A DNA stretch of 64,000 bases from Candidatus Jettenia caeni (GCA_000296795.1 BAFH01000003.1:1426401-1490400), one strand, 5' to 3'; shown: positions 8,641 through 17,838, counted from the first letter of the stretch. Translations and numbers: made by a program. The notes: generated by a model from the letters alone, not told the origin.

Positions 8641-8872
8641 CATTTTCACCCGATGGCAAATGGATAAAGAAAATCCTGAAATAACAACAACTCAGCAATA
8701 AGACCTCTCTAATGGCAGCTTTTTCATTGACATACGTGATTTTATTCTGTTATATGAAATAAACTGTATAATAACTTGACAAGCTTAAGAAACATTCAGA
8801 AACATGAGCAGAATCATTGGTTATGAAAAAACACGCCAGTTTAAGATTTTCACATTCTACGGTGGCCCTTCC

Positions 8873-8984
8873 TGTCATTCCCGAATGCCTTTATCGGGAA
8901 TCCAGCAGGCAGAAGAAACAGGAAAGGTACTGGATTTCCGATAAACTTGTCCTCGTGAAAACGGGGAATCATTCGGGAATGACA
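8873..8984. repeat. 112-bp inverted-repeat element (family F)
   Basis: TGTCATTCCCGAATG at 8873-8887 is perfectly inverted at 8970-8984. Inside, TATCGGGAATCCAG is partly mirrored by CTGGATTTCCGATA. A related degenerate piece (CTGGATTCCCGATAAAGGC) occurs near 53130. It resembles small REP/MITE-like elements. Confidence 0.7.
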
Positions 8985-9194
8985 AGTAAGACAGGGGAAT
9001 GACAAAAAACACATTCCATTCCGGTGTTTCCCGGGAGATTCATGTAATCTCCTCAAAAATCAATCAAAATCTATGGATACTCATGAAAACTTCTCGAATG
9101 TTAGGTATATCCTGGTTTGCAATCTCATGTAATGTATAGGAATTTCAAAGCGAGTCTGATAGGGATAGGGAAGACAATCATCTCCCCTCCCTCC

Positions 9195-9227
9195 GAACCA
9201 TACAGGAGGGTCTCCCGCATACGGCTC
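9195..9227 (-). ncRNA. Orphan group II intron domain V
   Basis: Read on the minus strand, the sequence starts GAGCCGTATGCGGG and ends TGTATGGTTC. The first eight and last eight bases pair (GAGCCGTA with TATGGTTC, with G-U pairs), which is the outer stem of domain V, including the AGC catalytic triad position. The inner stem is poor. No reverse-transcriptase gene is nearby, so this is a decayed end. Confidence 0.55.
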
Positions 9228-9405
9228 TCCAGTCAGTGGGTTCCCCATCGGGATTGATCAATTAGTATCTGAGCTGTGGTTACTGTGAACAAAATGAGAT
9301 ATACCTCAATCTGTTATTTCCAGCAATGTTAAAATATTCCAATTGAATTCGCTGAAAATACCAGGAAGCTCATTCACAGATTAAATATACACCAAACAAA
9401 TTTGT

Positions 9406-11394
9406 ATGGCTAAACAAAAACAGTTAAAAGAGAAAATAAAAAGTATAACTACATTTTCTGAGAAAAATCCACATCCGCTATTGTGTGTTACAGGGGATGG
9501 TACTGTTGTTTACGCTAATCCTTCAGGAAAAGCCCTTTTACAAGACTGGCATTGTGATATTGGTCAATTTGTTCCTGATTATTTACGTCAGCTCGTTATG
9601 AGTACTTTTCAAACAAGAGTAATACAAAGGAATATTGAGACCAAATATGGTAACCAAATATTCTCTTTTACGATTGTACCAGCGACTAATATTTCGTATG
9701 TTAACCTGTACGGTGTTGATATTACTGAACATAAAAGGGCAGAGGAATCTCTTAAATACAGGATCCATTTTGAAATGACTGTGGCTAATATTTCCAGGAG
9801 ATTTACTATCCTTAAGGATTTTGATGATGCTATTACTCAGTCGTTAGCTGACATTGGTCAATTAAGCAAAGCAAGTAGGGCATACTTATTCCTTTTTCGG
9901 GATGATGGCAAAATTATGGATAATACTCATGAATGGTGCTCTGAGGGCGTATCATCTGAGATCCACCATCTCCAGAATCTTCCCACTGCAAGATTTCCCT
10001 GGCTGATGAAAAGCTTTCAGCATATGAATATAATTCAAATACCTGATGTAGGTAAAATGCCCGAAGAGGCTTGCGCAGAAAAGGAGGAGTTTGAACGGGA
10101 AAATATAAAATCGATGTTACTTCTGGCAATTCGTATTGAAAGAGAATTAGCCGGGTTCATCGGTTTTGATAATGTTGTCTCTCCGGATACCTGGCGGGTT
10201 GAGGATATTAATCTGCTGAGCATTACTGCTGAGATTGTTGGAAATGCAATTGCTCGGAAAAGGATAGAAGATTCATTGCGTATGAGTGAGAGTGAGCACC
10301 GATTACTCCTCGAAAATATTCCTATGAGAATATTTTACAAAGATAAAAATTCTGTGTACATAGCTTGTAATCAAAACTTCGCCAGGGATTTATGTATGAA
10401 ACCGGAAGAAATAATAGGAAAGATAGATTATGACCTCTTTCCTAAAGAACTTGCTAATCAATGTAGGGCAAACGATAGAGAGGTTATAGAATCCGGGAAA
10501 AGAATGGATGTAGAAGAGAGATATTTTAAGGATGGACAAGAATTTATTATTCATACTATTAAAGTCCCTATAAAAAATGAAAATGGTACTATTATTGGTA
10601 TATTAGGTTCTTCCATAGATATCACTGAAAAAGTACACCTGGAAAGGGAAGCTGTAAGGTCAAGACATCTTGTCCTCCTGGGTGAATTAGCAGCAGGTGT
10701 AGCTCATGAGATCAATAATCCCATAACGGGTGTTATTAATTGTGCCCAGATATTGTTGAATAAAAGCCGTGAAGGAAGCATGGAAAAAGACCTTGCCGGT
10801 AGAATTATAAAGGAAGGGGATCGTGTAGCTACTATCGTTAGTAAACTCCTTTCCTTTGCCCGACCCGAAGAGAAAAAGAATATAGCTAGTGTACATGAAA
10901 TATTATACGATACCCTTATATTGATGAGGAAACAACTTGAAGAAGATTGTATTCAAATGAAGCTGGATATTCCTAAAGACTTACCGGAGGTATTTGCAAA
11001 TTCCCAAAAAATTCAACAGGTATTTATGAATATTATCAGTAATGCAGGGTATGCTCTGAATCAGAAATATCCGGGAGGACATGAGAATAAAATTCTCGAA
11101 ATCTTAGGTGAGAAAACAGCAATAAACAGACATTCTTATGTAAAGGTTACCTTTTGCGACCATGGCACTGGTATACCTGCCGAGATAAAAGACAAAATCA
11201 TAAATCCATTCTTTACGACAAAACCACACGGCAAAGGAACTGGATTAGGGCTAAACATAAGTTATAAAATTATTACTGATCATCATGGCAAGCTTACTAT
11301 TGATAGTGTTGAGGGCGAATATACCAGGGTTTGCATTACCTTACCAGCAAAAGACTACCACGAGAGTGCTATCATCTCAGAGCACATTGTATAA
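9406..11394 (+). CDS. Soluble PAS-GAF-PAS sensor histidine kinase
   Basis: 662 residues and no membrane segment. Domains in order are an N-terminal PAS-like region (about 15-115), GAF (about 130-285), PAS (about 295-410) ending in SIDITEKV, HisKA with the phospho-accepting His in [12 protein letters not shown] (near 435), and HATPase_c with DHGTGIP and GKGTGLGL. It autophosphorylates in response to a cytoplasmic signal and would pass phosphate to a separate receiver; none is adjacent. From the PAS to the end it is closely related to the kinase at 42262-43527, sharing long blocks such as [14 protein letters not shown] and NCAQIL, so the two are paralogues. It sits between a transposon-rich gap and an IS1182 remnant. 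Confidence 0.87.
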   Translation: MAKQKQLKEKIKSITTFSEKNPHPLLCVTGDGTVVYANPSGKALLQDWHCDIGQFVPDYLRQLVMSTFQTRVIQRNIETKYGNQIFSFTIVPATNISYVNLYGVDITEHKRAEESLKYRIHFEMTVANISRRFTILKDFDDAITQSLADIGQLSKASRAYLFLFRDDGKIMDNTHEWCSEGVSSEIHHLQNLPTARFPWLMKSFQHMNIIQIPDVGKMPEEACAEKEEFERENIKSMLLLAIRIERELAGFIGFDNVVSPDTWRVEDINLLSITAEIVGNAIARKRIEDSLRMSESEHRLLLENIPMRIFYKDKNSVYIACNQNFARDLCMKPEEIIGKIDYDLFPKELANQCRANDREVIESGKRMDVEERYFKDGQEFIIHTIKVPIKNENGTIIGILGSSIDITEKVHLEREAVRSRHLVLLGELAAGVAHEINNPITGVINCAQILLNKSREGSMEKDLAGRIIKEGDRVATIVSKLLSFARPEEKKNIASVHEILYDTLILMRKQLEEDCIQMKLDIPKDLPEVFANSQKIQQVFMNIISNAGYALNQKYPGGHENKILEILGEKTAINRHSYVKVTFCDHGTGIPAEIKDKIINPFFTTKPHGKGTGLGLNISYKIITDHHGKLTIDSVEGEYTRVCITLPAKDYHESAIISEHIV

Positions 11395-11501
11395 TTTTTA
11401 CTATTCATCATTTACTTTCCCATACCCATTTATCTTCCAATCTTTATCATAGACTGTAATAGAGCTATCCTGAATAATTGTCATCTTCCACTTCACGGGC
11501 A

Positions 11502-11697
11502 TTTCTCTCATCTTTTGTAAAAGAGGCTCACGAATATCTCGTGATAATTCTCTTGTCTTTGTGCATAGTGGCCGCTTCTGGCATGTACCATACTCTCCCT
11601 TTGTGAACCTTATGATTCCATTGACGGCTCTCAGTCTTCTCTGTTCTGGTCTTCCAGTATATTAACCGCTTTCCTTCCGGACATACATAGAGTGATC
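11502..11697 (-). pseudogene. Fragment of a second IS1182-type transposase
   Basis: This segment matches part of the intact neighbour (about 12172-12410) base by base over most of its length, with substitutions and an internal deletion near 11690. No open frame survives. It shows that an older, diverged copy of the same family was present before or beside the intact element. Confidence 0.72.
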
Positions 11698-11775
11698 AAT
11701 GATTGAAACCAGACAGCATATGGTGGAGACGAAGTTTTGTAAACCACATGTTATCCGGTATCGTGATCAATGTAT

Positions 11776-13658
11776 ACAGGCTGTCCGAGAAAGTGGTTAA
11801 TAAATAAGAGTAAGAGATAAAGGAAATTGTGGATAAATGAAAATACCATCGATAAACAAGCCAGGAAAAGGTTAACCTATTTTCATCCAAAACATCCTTT
11901 TATGTCAGGAGCATAAAAAGGACATGGAACTACTACCCTAAGGGCTTGTTTTCCTCGTATTACCTTAATACCGTGGCAGGCCTTATTCCCATTTTCAGCA
12001 TCTTTTTTAAATTCCATCCAATACACATCAACTGAAATTCCGCACGGACTTTTTCCAGTCCTCGTAAGAGAAAGTTTCGATACCCCACGTTGAATTTCAA
12101 ATGCCCGAAGACTGGTTCGATGATATACTGACGCATAAAATATTTTCGCCTTCCCTCATCAGATGTCAACTTCTCTCTCATCTTTTGTAAAAGAGGTTCA
12201 CGAATATCCAGGAACAATTCCCTTACCTTTGCCTTTGTGCATAATGACCGCTTCTGACATGTCCCACACTCCGTCCCCCTGTAAACCTTATGATTCCACT
12301 GACGGCTCTCTGTCTTCTCTGTTCTGGTCTTCCAATATAGTAACTGCTTTCCTTCCGGGCATACATACCTATCGCTTGCCGCATCATAGGTAAAATTGGT
12401 AGAGTGATATCGATTCTCTTCCTTTTTATATGCTCCTGACTTGTACTGCTGAAAATGATCATCCGGAATATATCCATCGATCTCTCTCTCTTCAAGATAC
12501 TCATAATTTGCATAGCTCCCGTACCCGCAATCTGCCGCAACTTCTTTAACTTTCTCCTGAGTATTTGCCTCTGTCAGCTCTAGCACAGATTTCAATTGGT
12601 TCCGGTCATTCGCTTCCGTTACCGCCTCCGATGCTACAATAATCCCACTCTCGGTTACCACTGTCTGACAGTTGTAGCCGGGACGTATGTCTTTACTTCC
12701 CCCGCTTTTCATATGATTGGCATCCCGATCGGTAAGATTGATCTTCTCTTTTCCTTCCTCCTTCATCACCTCCAGCGCCTCTTCTATCTTCTTTTTCAGG
12801 TATGTACGGTCTGATAACTTCTCCTGTAATGCCTCTTGTTCAGGATCTACTTTGCAGGTATCGTCTTCTTGTTTGTCGATCGTTTCTGCTTCCTGAAGTA
12901 ATGTCGCTATCTCCTCTTCTATCCCTGAGAGCCATTTCTCAAACCCCGCACGATCTTTCGTCCGCTTTGCCGATGCATTCCCTTTGAGCTTGGTCCCATC
13001 CAGGTATATCTTTCCTACGCTGGTATACCCCAACTCACTGAATATCCTTACGATATCCACAAAATACTTCTCTATCGCTTTGAGATTATTCTTGCGAAAA
13101 TCGCTTATTGTCCGATGGTCCGGCGTGTAGCATTGTATCAGATACATATACACATGATCGCTCAGGCATCTCTCTTCTAGCTTTCTACTACTCCTTAACC
13201 CTGTTGCATACCCATAAAAGAGCACACTTAAGAGTAACTTCGGATGATAGGTACGTTGGCCTAACAAAGAATAGGTCGCCTCTGTTGCTTCGGTGTCTAA
13301 CGAGAATACGACCTCTTTGACTAATCTGCACAGATGGTCTTTGGGTAATACCGTTTCGATATAATCTAAAAACGCTTCGGGAGTAAACCTCATCAGGGGT
13401 TTCTGGAATTCATGAAATGGTTTAAATTTCGCCATATGATTGATTCTCCTTGGATTTTCTCTTGGTAAGGCAATGAATGAATCAGCATATTTCTTCGGTG
13501 ATATCGTTGGCTCGAAGCAAAATTTTAACTGATTATTGTGGTTTTGTTTTGGGGTTCTCATTGGTACTTCATTATATCATTGTACTGGATTGCCTCAACT
13601 AAATTGTCACTCTCTTTCTAACAAAATTTGAAAAACCCTCCATTCTCGGACAGCCTGT
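11776..13658 (-). mobile_element. Complete IS1182-family insertion sequence
   Basis: 16-bp terminal inverted repeats ACAGGCTGTCCGAGAA lie at 11776-11791 and inverted at 13643-13658, giving an element of about 1.88 kb. It holds one transposase gene on the minus strand. No clear target duplication is visible (left flank AATGTAT, right flank TTACC). The same ends occur on two 120-bp MITEs at 22681 and 35942. Confidence 0.82.
11960..13435 (-). CDS. IS1182-family transposase
   Basis: About 491 residues from the ATG at 13435, chosen because AAGGAG lies 10 nt upstream; a longer frame to 13561 adds a Lys/Asn-rich stretch that is probably not translated. DDE-type transposase: an N-terminal DUF772-like helical domain (LDYIETVLPKDHL through TISDFRKNN), the first Asp in KIYLDGTKLKGNAS, the second in VAADCGYGSYANY, a Cys-rich finger-like insert (CGTCQKRSLC), and the final Glu in IEPVFGHLKFNVGYR. 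It looks intact and could be active. It may also mobilise the small MITEs that share its ends. Confidence 0.88.
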   Translation of the reverse strand: MAKFKPFHEFQKPLMRFTPEAFLDYIETVLPKDHLCRLVKEVVFSLDTEATEATYSLLGQRTYHPKLLLSVLFYGYATGLRSSRKLEERCLSDHVYMYLIQCYTPDHRTISDFRKNNLKAIEKYFVDIVRIFSELGYTSVGKIYLDGTKLKGNASAKRTKDRAGFEKWLSGIEEEIATLLQEAETIDKQEDDTCKVDPEQEALQEKLSDRTYLKKKIEEALEVMKEEGKEKINLTDRDANHMKSGGSKDIRPGYNCQTVVTESGIIVASEAVTEANDRNQLKSVLELTEANTQEKVKEVAADCGYGSYANYEYLEEREIDGYIPDDHFQQYKSGAYKKEENRYHSTNFTYDAASDRYVCPEGKQLLYWKTRTEKTESRQWNHKVYRGTECGTCQKRSLCTKAKVRELFLDIREPLLQKMREKLTSDEGRRKYFMRQYIIEPVFGHLKFNVGYRNFLLRGLEKVRAEFQLMCIGWNLKKMLKMGIRPATVLR

Positions 13659-14040
13659 TTACCTTGTACACAATGGTAGAGACGCAAGGTGTTGCGTCTC
13701 TACCCAATCCCGTAGGGATGTCATGATTATAGAAAAAGCAGAAAAAAGCCCTTCAACCCCGAAGGGGTGATATGGAATATCTGCGTTGAGATATCATCCC
13801 TTCGGGGTTGAATATTGACTGACCCCTAACAAGTCGAGTAGCGCTTAGCTTGATTGTAGAGGAATTTTCATTGTATGTAAGCGGTTTTTAGGGTGGCACG
13901 GACAAATGATCCCTACAGGGACATGATTTGTCCGTGTTGTGTTTAACTTGTCATTTTGTTATTGCGAGGGTATTGTCCGAAGCAATCTCTTGAATAGTTG
14001 AGAAAAGATTGCTTCGGGAAAAAACCCCTCGCAATGGTAA
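13659..14040. repeat. Cluster of palindromic repeats between IS elements
   Basis: No gene. In order: GTAGAGACGC-AAGGTGTT-GCGTCTCTAC hairpin (about 13677-13701), a block of about 80 bp shared with 36150-36245, a CAACCCCGAAGGGGTGATAT palindrome with its distant arm (about 13757-13811), a CACGGACAAAT/ATTTGTCCGTG hairpin (about 13893-13939), and a 75-bp inverted repeat starting ATTGCGAGGG (13961-14035) that recurs at 22320-22395. Confidence 0.7.
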
Positions 14041-14049
14041 TATGAAAAA

Positions 14050-14175
14050 GCAGCGTCCTTCCAAGGAGGTTAAAAAGCCTTGAACAGGCAATAACCTTTT
14101 GTGATATTAAATATCATAAAGGCTTGAGACCACCAATGAAGGTGGTAAGACTTTAAACCTTGGAAAGGAAGCTGT
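14050..14175 (+). ncRNA. Structured 5' end of IS110 element (possible bridge-RNA relic)
   Basis: Non-coding leader of the IS110-type gene. TTCCAAGG near 14057 pairs with CCTTGGAA near 14158; inside are an ATATTAAATAT palindrome and a CCACC-AATGAA-GGTGG hairpin. IS110 recombinases are now known to use a bridge RNA made from this flank. That this stretch served that role is inference from position and folding only. Confidence 0.35.
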
Positions 14176-14906
14176 ATGATAAAGTATATAGGATTGGATG
14201 CACATTCGTCAACCTGTACATTCAATGTAACGGATGAAAGAGGGAGGGAAGCAGACAACACTACGATTGAGAGCAACGGTCGGCTTTTGGTGAAGTATTT
14301 GAGGGGCATAGAGGGTGTTAAGAAACTGACCTTTGAAGAGTGTGAATTAAGCAACTGGCTCTATGAGATATTGAGACCAGAAGTAGATGAGCTGATCGTA
14401 TGCAATCCAGTAGCAAATGGTGACTACAAGAAGAAAAAGACGGAGAAGATGGAAGAAAGCAGGCAGGAATATGGAAAAGAGATCGTTCGATGCAGTAAGG
14501 GATTTAAAGAGATAAAATATCTCAAGAGCATTCCCGGTATTGGGAGTATCCAGGCGGCGAAGATCGTCTCCCAGGTAATAGACCCGGAGAGATTTAGCAG
14601 TAAGTACAAATATTACAGCTACTGTGGGTTGGTGAGGCATAAGAGGATAAGTGACGGCAGGGATATGGGAGTGAAAAGATTTGGGGAAATCGGATATTAA
14701 AATGCGTATACAAGATGGCAGGACATTCGGTTTTAAAGGGTAAGAGCGGTTTAAGGAACTATTACGATACCTTGCGGTTGAGAGGTATCAGTCATGACAA
14801 TGCCTATAATGCAGTATGTCGTAAGATAGCGGCAATATCTTTAAGCGTATGGAGGAAGAGTGAGAACTATAATGACAGACTGATCACCGGCAATCTCATC
14901 AAGTAA
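14176..14906 (+). pseudogene. IS110-family recombinase, deleted and frameshifted
   Basis: The first frame (14176-14700) starts with the DEDD-type N-terminus YIGLDAHSS and FEECELSNWLYE, then jumps from VCNPVANGDYKKKKTEK directly to the C-terminal domain (SIPGIGSIQAAKIVSQV, YCGLVRHKRISDGRD). The middle of the catalytic domain is missing, so this is an internal deletion. A frameshift near 14690 moves the remaining C-terminus (KCVYKMAGHSVLKG to the stop at 14906) into another frame. IS110 enzymes normally have 330-400 residues, so this copy is dead. The gap downstream (14907-15638) is its right flank plus sequence in which I see no gene. Confidence 0.78.
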
Positions 14907-15638
14907 AACAGGGTAAGAAGGCATGAAAGGCTGGTTCGCACCTGTTTTCTTGACAGAGGGATGAGATCCAGATGTCATTGACCCAAAGAGGTCCAACGCA
15001 ATGGTTGATCCGCCCTCGTTTAAATCTAAAATTACCATGCTCAGCAAAGAACACCGATAGATGACTGAAAACCGATTGCCAAAGGTATTTCAGAGAAGGT
15101 AAGAGAAAGAGAACGATAATAACCCGTTTGTCATTCATGCACTCGATACTTTAATAGCTTGATTAGCCCCAATTAAGCGGGAAGGACGCATGGCAAGAAA
15201 ACAGTTCCTTTGTTTTTTTGTCAACAGGAACATTATTTTTTCTTGACATGCTTTTTCATAGATGACATTTTCAGAATCCTCTGCATTTTATACACTTGCC
15301 TATTAGCCAAAGACTCAACTTTCTCCCTATTCTGTTCGGTTTCATCTATTGGATACTATAAAGGGGGAGAATTTTTATGGGTTGTCCAAAAAGTTCTAAA
15401 ATGAACGTGTGTGCACAATAGGTAGGAGAGAATCCTGTATTCGCGCTTATGGACGTTGCACAGGCAAATACTTTTTAGACAGCCTCTGGACATAGAAAAA
15501 ACGCACGGGTTTAACACAATATGCCATACCAGAAATTTATTGACAATGATATATGGTACGTACATACTAGTGCATATATCCGTGCATATTTCATAAAATT
15601 AGAGATGATACCCCGCAGGAAGACGGCAGGCACATAAG
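14907..15638. other. Gene-free gap after IS110 remnant
   Basis: Right flank of the IS110 remnant, then AT-rich DNA. The only coding trace is at the far end, where the frame ending at 15642 reads DDTPQEDGRHIR, which looks like the tail of a VapB-type antitoxin that overlaps the following vapC start. Confidence 0.5.
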
Positions 15639-15990
15639 ATGATTCTTATTGACACTTCAGCGTGGGTAATGCATTTCTAGAATGGCAATATCGGGCTTGA
15701 AACGCTGTTGCATGAATGCCGCGCTGTCTGTCATCCTTTCACCGTTGGTGAACTTGCTTGCGGTAATCTCAAAAACAGAGCCGAAAATACTTTCTCTTCT
15801 GCAGGCATTCCCTATGGCAATCCATGGAGAACATGAAGAAGTGATGAGATTTATAGAAGACCATAGGCTTATGGGGAAAGGGTTAGGGTATATTGACATT
15901 CATTTGATTGCCTCGGCTCTATTAACTGAGGTTTTGCTGTGGACAGTCGATAAGAGACTCAATGAGATTTCTTTAAAACTGGGGATAAAC
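15639..15990 (+). pseudogene. VapC-type PIN toxin, broken
   Basis: The start reads MILIDTSAWVMHF, the PIN-domain opening with the first catalytic Asp, but a TAG at 15678 ends it after 13 codons. The same frame continues with NGNIGLETLLHE, HPFTVGELACG and NLKNR; a frameshift then moves the rest (EPKILSLLQAFP, EEVMRFIEDHRLMGKGLGYIDIHL, LLWTVDKRLNEIS) into the next frame. PIN toxins cut RNA. At least one nonsense and one frameshift lesion make this copy inactive. The start overlaps the stop of the antitoxin remnant (ATGA), the usual vapBC arrangement. Confidence 0.75.
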
Positions 15991-15999
15991 TTATTGATT

Positions 16000-16353
16000 A
16001 GTAGCCGGATAAGAACCATCACCGGTAATCGCAGAAGGCAGTCTTTTAGCTTTTATTGCTTGCTGGAATGGTTAAATTCGCCTGTAATTTATCAGCATCG
16101 GCTTGATATTGTAGATAAGATTAAGGCCTTGATGCCGGAGTATTATTCTCCAAAATCGTGCCTCTATCATTTTACTTCACCAGAAGATCTTATACTATCA
16201 AAACTTTTCTGGGCAAAAGAAAGTTTATCAGGAATGCAGATCAGGGATGTGAGGAATCTTTTAAAAACGATACACAATCTGGATATCAATTATACTGAGA
16301 AATGGGTAAGAGAATTAGGACTTGAAGAGGTATATAACGAGGTAAAGAAATGA
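16000..16353 (+). pseudogene. C-terminal fragment of a nucleotidyltransferase-like (DUF6036-type) protein
   Basis: The frame that runs on from the PIN remnant encodes, from about 16075, a stretch with SPEDLILSKLFWAKES, MQIRDVRNLL and NINYTEKWVRELGLEE-like spacing (YTEKWVRELGLEEVYNEV). This resembles the C-terminal half of small nucleotidyltransferase-like proteins often paired with a second small gene. The N-terminal catalytic half is absent. It ends in an ATGA overlap with the next gene. The family assignment comes from memory of the pattern and is moderate. Confidence 0.45.
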
Positions 16354-16574
16354 CTGATACAGATCTTCTCATCGAATCCCGTTTTTTAGAAATGATGATG
16401 AAAAAAAGTGGACAGGAGAGATTGAAAATGGGATTTTCCATGTTTGATATGGCACGGAAGCAGGTAATGGCATCAATAAAGATGGATAATCCGCAGAGTA
16501 GCCAAAAGGATATAAAGAGAGAATCTTTTCCTGTTGTTATGTATCATTGTACTGACAAACACTTTTTAAAATAA
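16350..16574 (+). CDS. Small protein, partner of nucleotidyltransferase-like gene
   Basis: 74 residues. The start overlaps the previous stop (ATGA), so it is translationally coupled. The core LIESRFLEMMMKKSGQERL followed by KMGFSMFDMARKQVMASI resembles a common unnamed family that follows DUF6036-type nucleotidyltransferase genes. The usual ending of that family (an LFLRFYG-like motif) is replaced here by SFPVVMYHCTDKHF, so the tail may be damaged. With a broken partner it is probably a relic of a two-gene toxin-antitoxin-like module. Confidence 0.5.
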   Translation: MTDTDLLIESRFLEMMMKKSGQERLKMGFSMFDMARKQVMASIKMDNPQSSQKDIKRESFPVVMYHCTDKHFLK

Positions 16575-16599
16575 AGAAAATAGTGCTGGATAATTGTAT

Positions 16600-17082
16600 A
16601 TGTCTACTGAAAAAATAAAGCTTTGCCCAGAATGCGAATCAGAGTATTATGCGCATATTTCAGTATGCGCTGATTGCGGCGTTTCTCTGGTAATGCCGCA
16701 AGAGATCGAAAAAGAGAGAAATAAAAAATCAGACATTCCTGCACCTCTCCATGAGGAATTGGTTACCATCAGAGAAGAGGGGAAAGAAGGCATCCGGGAA
16801 TTATCGGATTTACTTTCAAGAAACGGCATTTTTTGTAAAATTGTATTGGCCCCTGGTTGCAGTACGGGGAAGTGTGGATGCCGATATCTTCTTTTGATAC
16901 CAAAAAAAGATGTGCCTGCCGCACACGGCTGTATTGAGGAGTTCTATACACAAAAGTACCCTGAAATCAAGACTTCCCAGGAATGGGAATCGCAGGGAAG
17001 ATGCCCTGCTTGCGGTTACTGTGTAGGTCCCGACATGAGAGAATGTCCTGATTGCGGACTATTGTTCATTATTGAAATCTGA
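16600..17082 (+). CDS. Zinc-ribbon protein with internal DUF2007-like region
   Basis: 160 residues from the ATG at 16600 (a TTG at 16594 is possible). An N-terminal zinc ribbon (CPECESEYYAHISVCADCG) and a C-terminal one (CPACGYCVGPDMRECPDCG) flank a middle region (about 45-120) with SDLLSRNGIFCKIVL and RYLLLIPKKDVPAA, which resembles the signal-transducing DUF2007 fold where a residue-by-residue selector sits. The CSTGKCGC insert adds more cysteines. Function is unknown; protein-protein or metal sensing is a guess. It lies 36 nt before the CDGSH gene and may share its transcript. Confidence 0.6.
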   Translation: MSTEKIKLCPECESEYYAHISVCADCGVSLVMPQEIEKERNKKSDIPAPLHEELVTIREEGKEGIRELSDLLSRNGIFCKIVLAPGCSTGKCGCRYLLLIPKKDVPAAHGCIEEFYTQKYPEIKTSQEWESQGRCPACGYCVGPDMRECPDCGLLFIIEI

Positions 17083-17118
17083 TCCAGGAGGAGTACAAAG
17101 AATGGAGAAAAGATACCT

Positions 17119-17355
17119 ATGAATAAACAAATGCCTATGACTATTGAATTAGAACCGGGTACGTATCAGTGGTGCTCGTGTGGAAATACGAAAAAAGAAC
17201 CGTTCTGCGATGGCTCACACGAGGGAACGGATAAAGCGCCGTTTAATTTTAAAATTATACTGAAAAGAAAATACATAATTTGCAATTGTTACCTGACAAA
17301 AAATCCACCATTTTGTGATGGCATATGCCGCCGTGTCAAAATTGATACAGCGTGA
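17119..17355 (+). CDS. CDGSH iron-sulfur protein, two motifs
   Basis: 78 residues. Two CDGSH-type [2Fe-2S] sites are visible. The first, CSCGNTKKEPFCDGSH (about residues 19-34), is canonical with three Cys and one His. The second, CNCYLTKNPPFCDGIC (about 56-71), keeps the spacing but has Cys in place of the final His. Small two-motif CDGSH proteins carry electrons or transfer clusters in the cytoplasm. A four-Cys site would change redox potential and pH response. The gene follows the zinc-ribbon gene. Confidence 0.85.
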   Translation: MNKQMPMTIELEPGTYQWCSCGNTKKEPFCDGSHEGTDKAPFNFKIILKRKYIICNCYLTKNPPFCDGICRRVKIDTA

Positions 17356-17434
17356 AATGTAATAGGGTATTTTGCGTTTCAGGAGGAAAACATAATTGAC
17401 AAATTCATGAAAACCATAGATAGCTTTATGAGAA

Positions 17435-17836
17435 TCATGGTATATCCTCATTGCTCTCGGCAAGGCTGAAGCCTTGCCCTACACCAACTCCGTAGTTGTC
17501 CTCGTGGTTTTTCATAATCTCTATTGCCACACCCATTTCAACATTACCCGCTATATAAGATACCGTGCCTGTATGATCCGGACAGTAACAGAAACCACCG
17601 GGGATAGGCCACTCAATACAGGGACAGCGTGGATCAATCCTGGGGTCGAAATTGATGTAACACCAGGTCGGTTTTACTGTAGCCCCAAGACCTATACTAT
17701 GCACAATGTGTTGAAAACTCTTCTCCGTGGTGTGGTCGTTTTTCTGCACATGCAATGATTCTGCGTATAGACAGGCAGCTACCGTAATTGTCAGACACAG
17801 GAGAATGCCTAAAAGGATGAGAGATCTTCTGCTCAT
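17435..17836 (-). CDS. Small exported Cys-rich protein, tail from a repeat
   Basis: 133 residues with an N-terminal signal (LILLGILLCLTITVAAC). VAAC fits a lipobox, so it may be a lipoprotein; cleavage after LYA is the alternative. The mature part has CYINFDPRIDPRCPC and GGFCYCPDH, with five or six cysteines, reminiscent of periplasmic disulfide or conjugation-type proteins, but I do not recognise the family. The final residues (VGQGFSLAES) are encoded by a family A palindromic repeat (17459-17483), which also supplies the sequence leading to the stop. Start ATG at 17836, 3 nt after the CBS gene, so co-transcribed with it. Confidence 0.6.
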   Translation of the reverse strand: MSRRSLILLGILLCLTITVAACLYAESLHVQKNDHTTEKSFQHIVHSIGLGATVKPTWCYINFDPRIDPRCPCIEWPIPGGFCYCPDHTGTVSYIAGNVEMGVAIEIMKNHEDNYGVGVGQGFSLAESNEDIP

Positions 17837-17838
17837 TT

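Larger units (their letters stand above)
8623..9405. other. Gene-free gap with hairpin repeat and intron remnant
   Basis: No convincing gene. Contents in order are the transposon edge (8623-8650), AT-rich sequence, a 112-bp inverted-repeat element (8873-8984), a copy of the dispersed GTATAGGAATTTC motif near 9135, a group II intron domain V on the minus strand (9195-9227), and an AT-rich leader to the histidine kinase. Confidence 0.6.

Noticed and set aside
13893-13939. CACGGACAAAT hairpin as a terminator
   Set aside because: No T-tract and no gene ending just upstream; treated as one of the dispersed palindromes.
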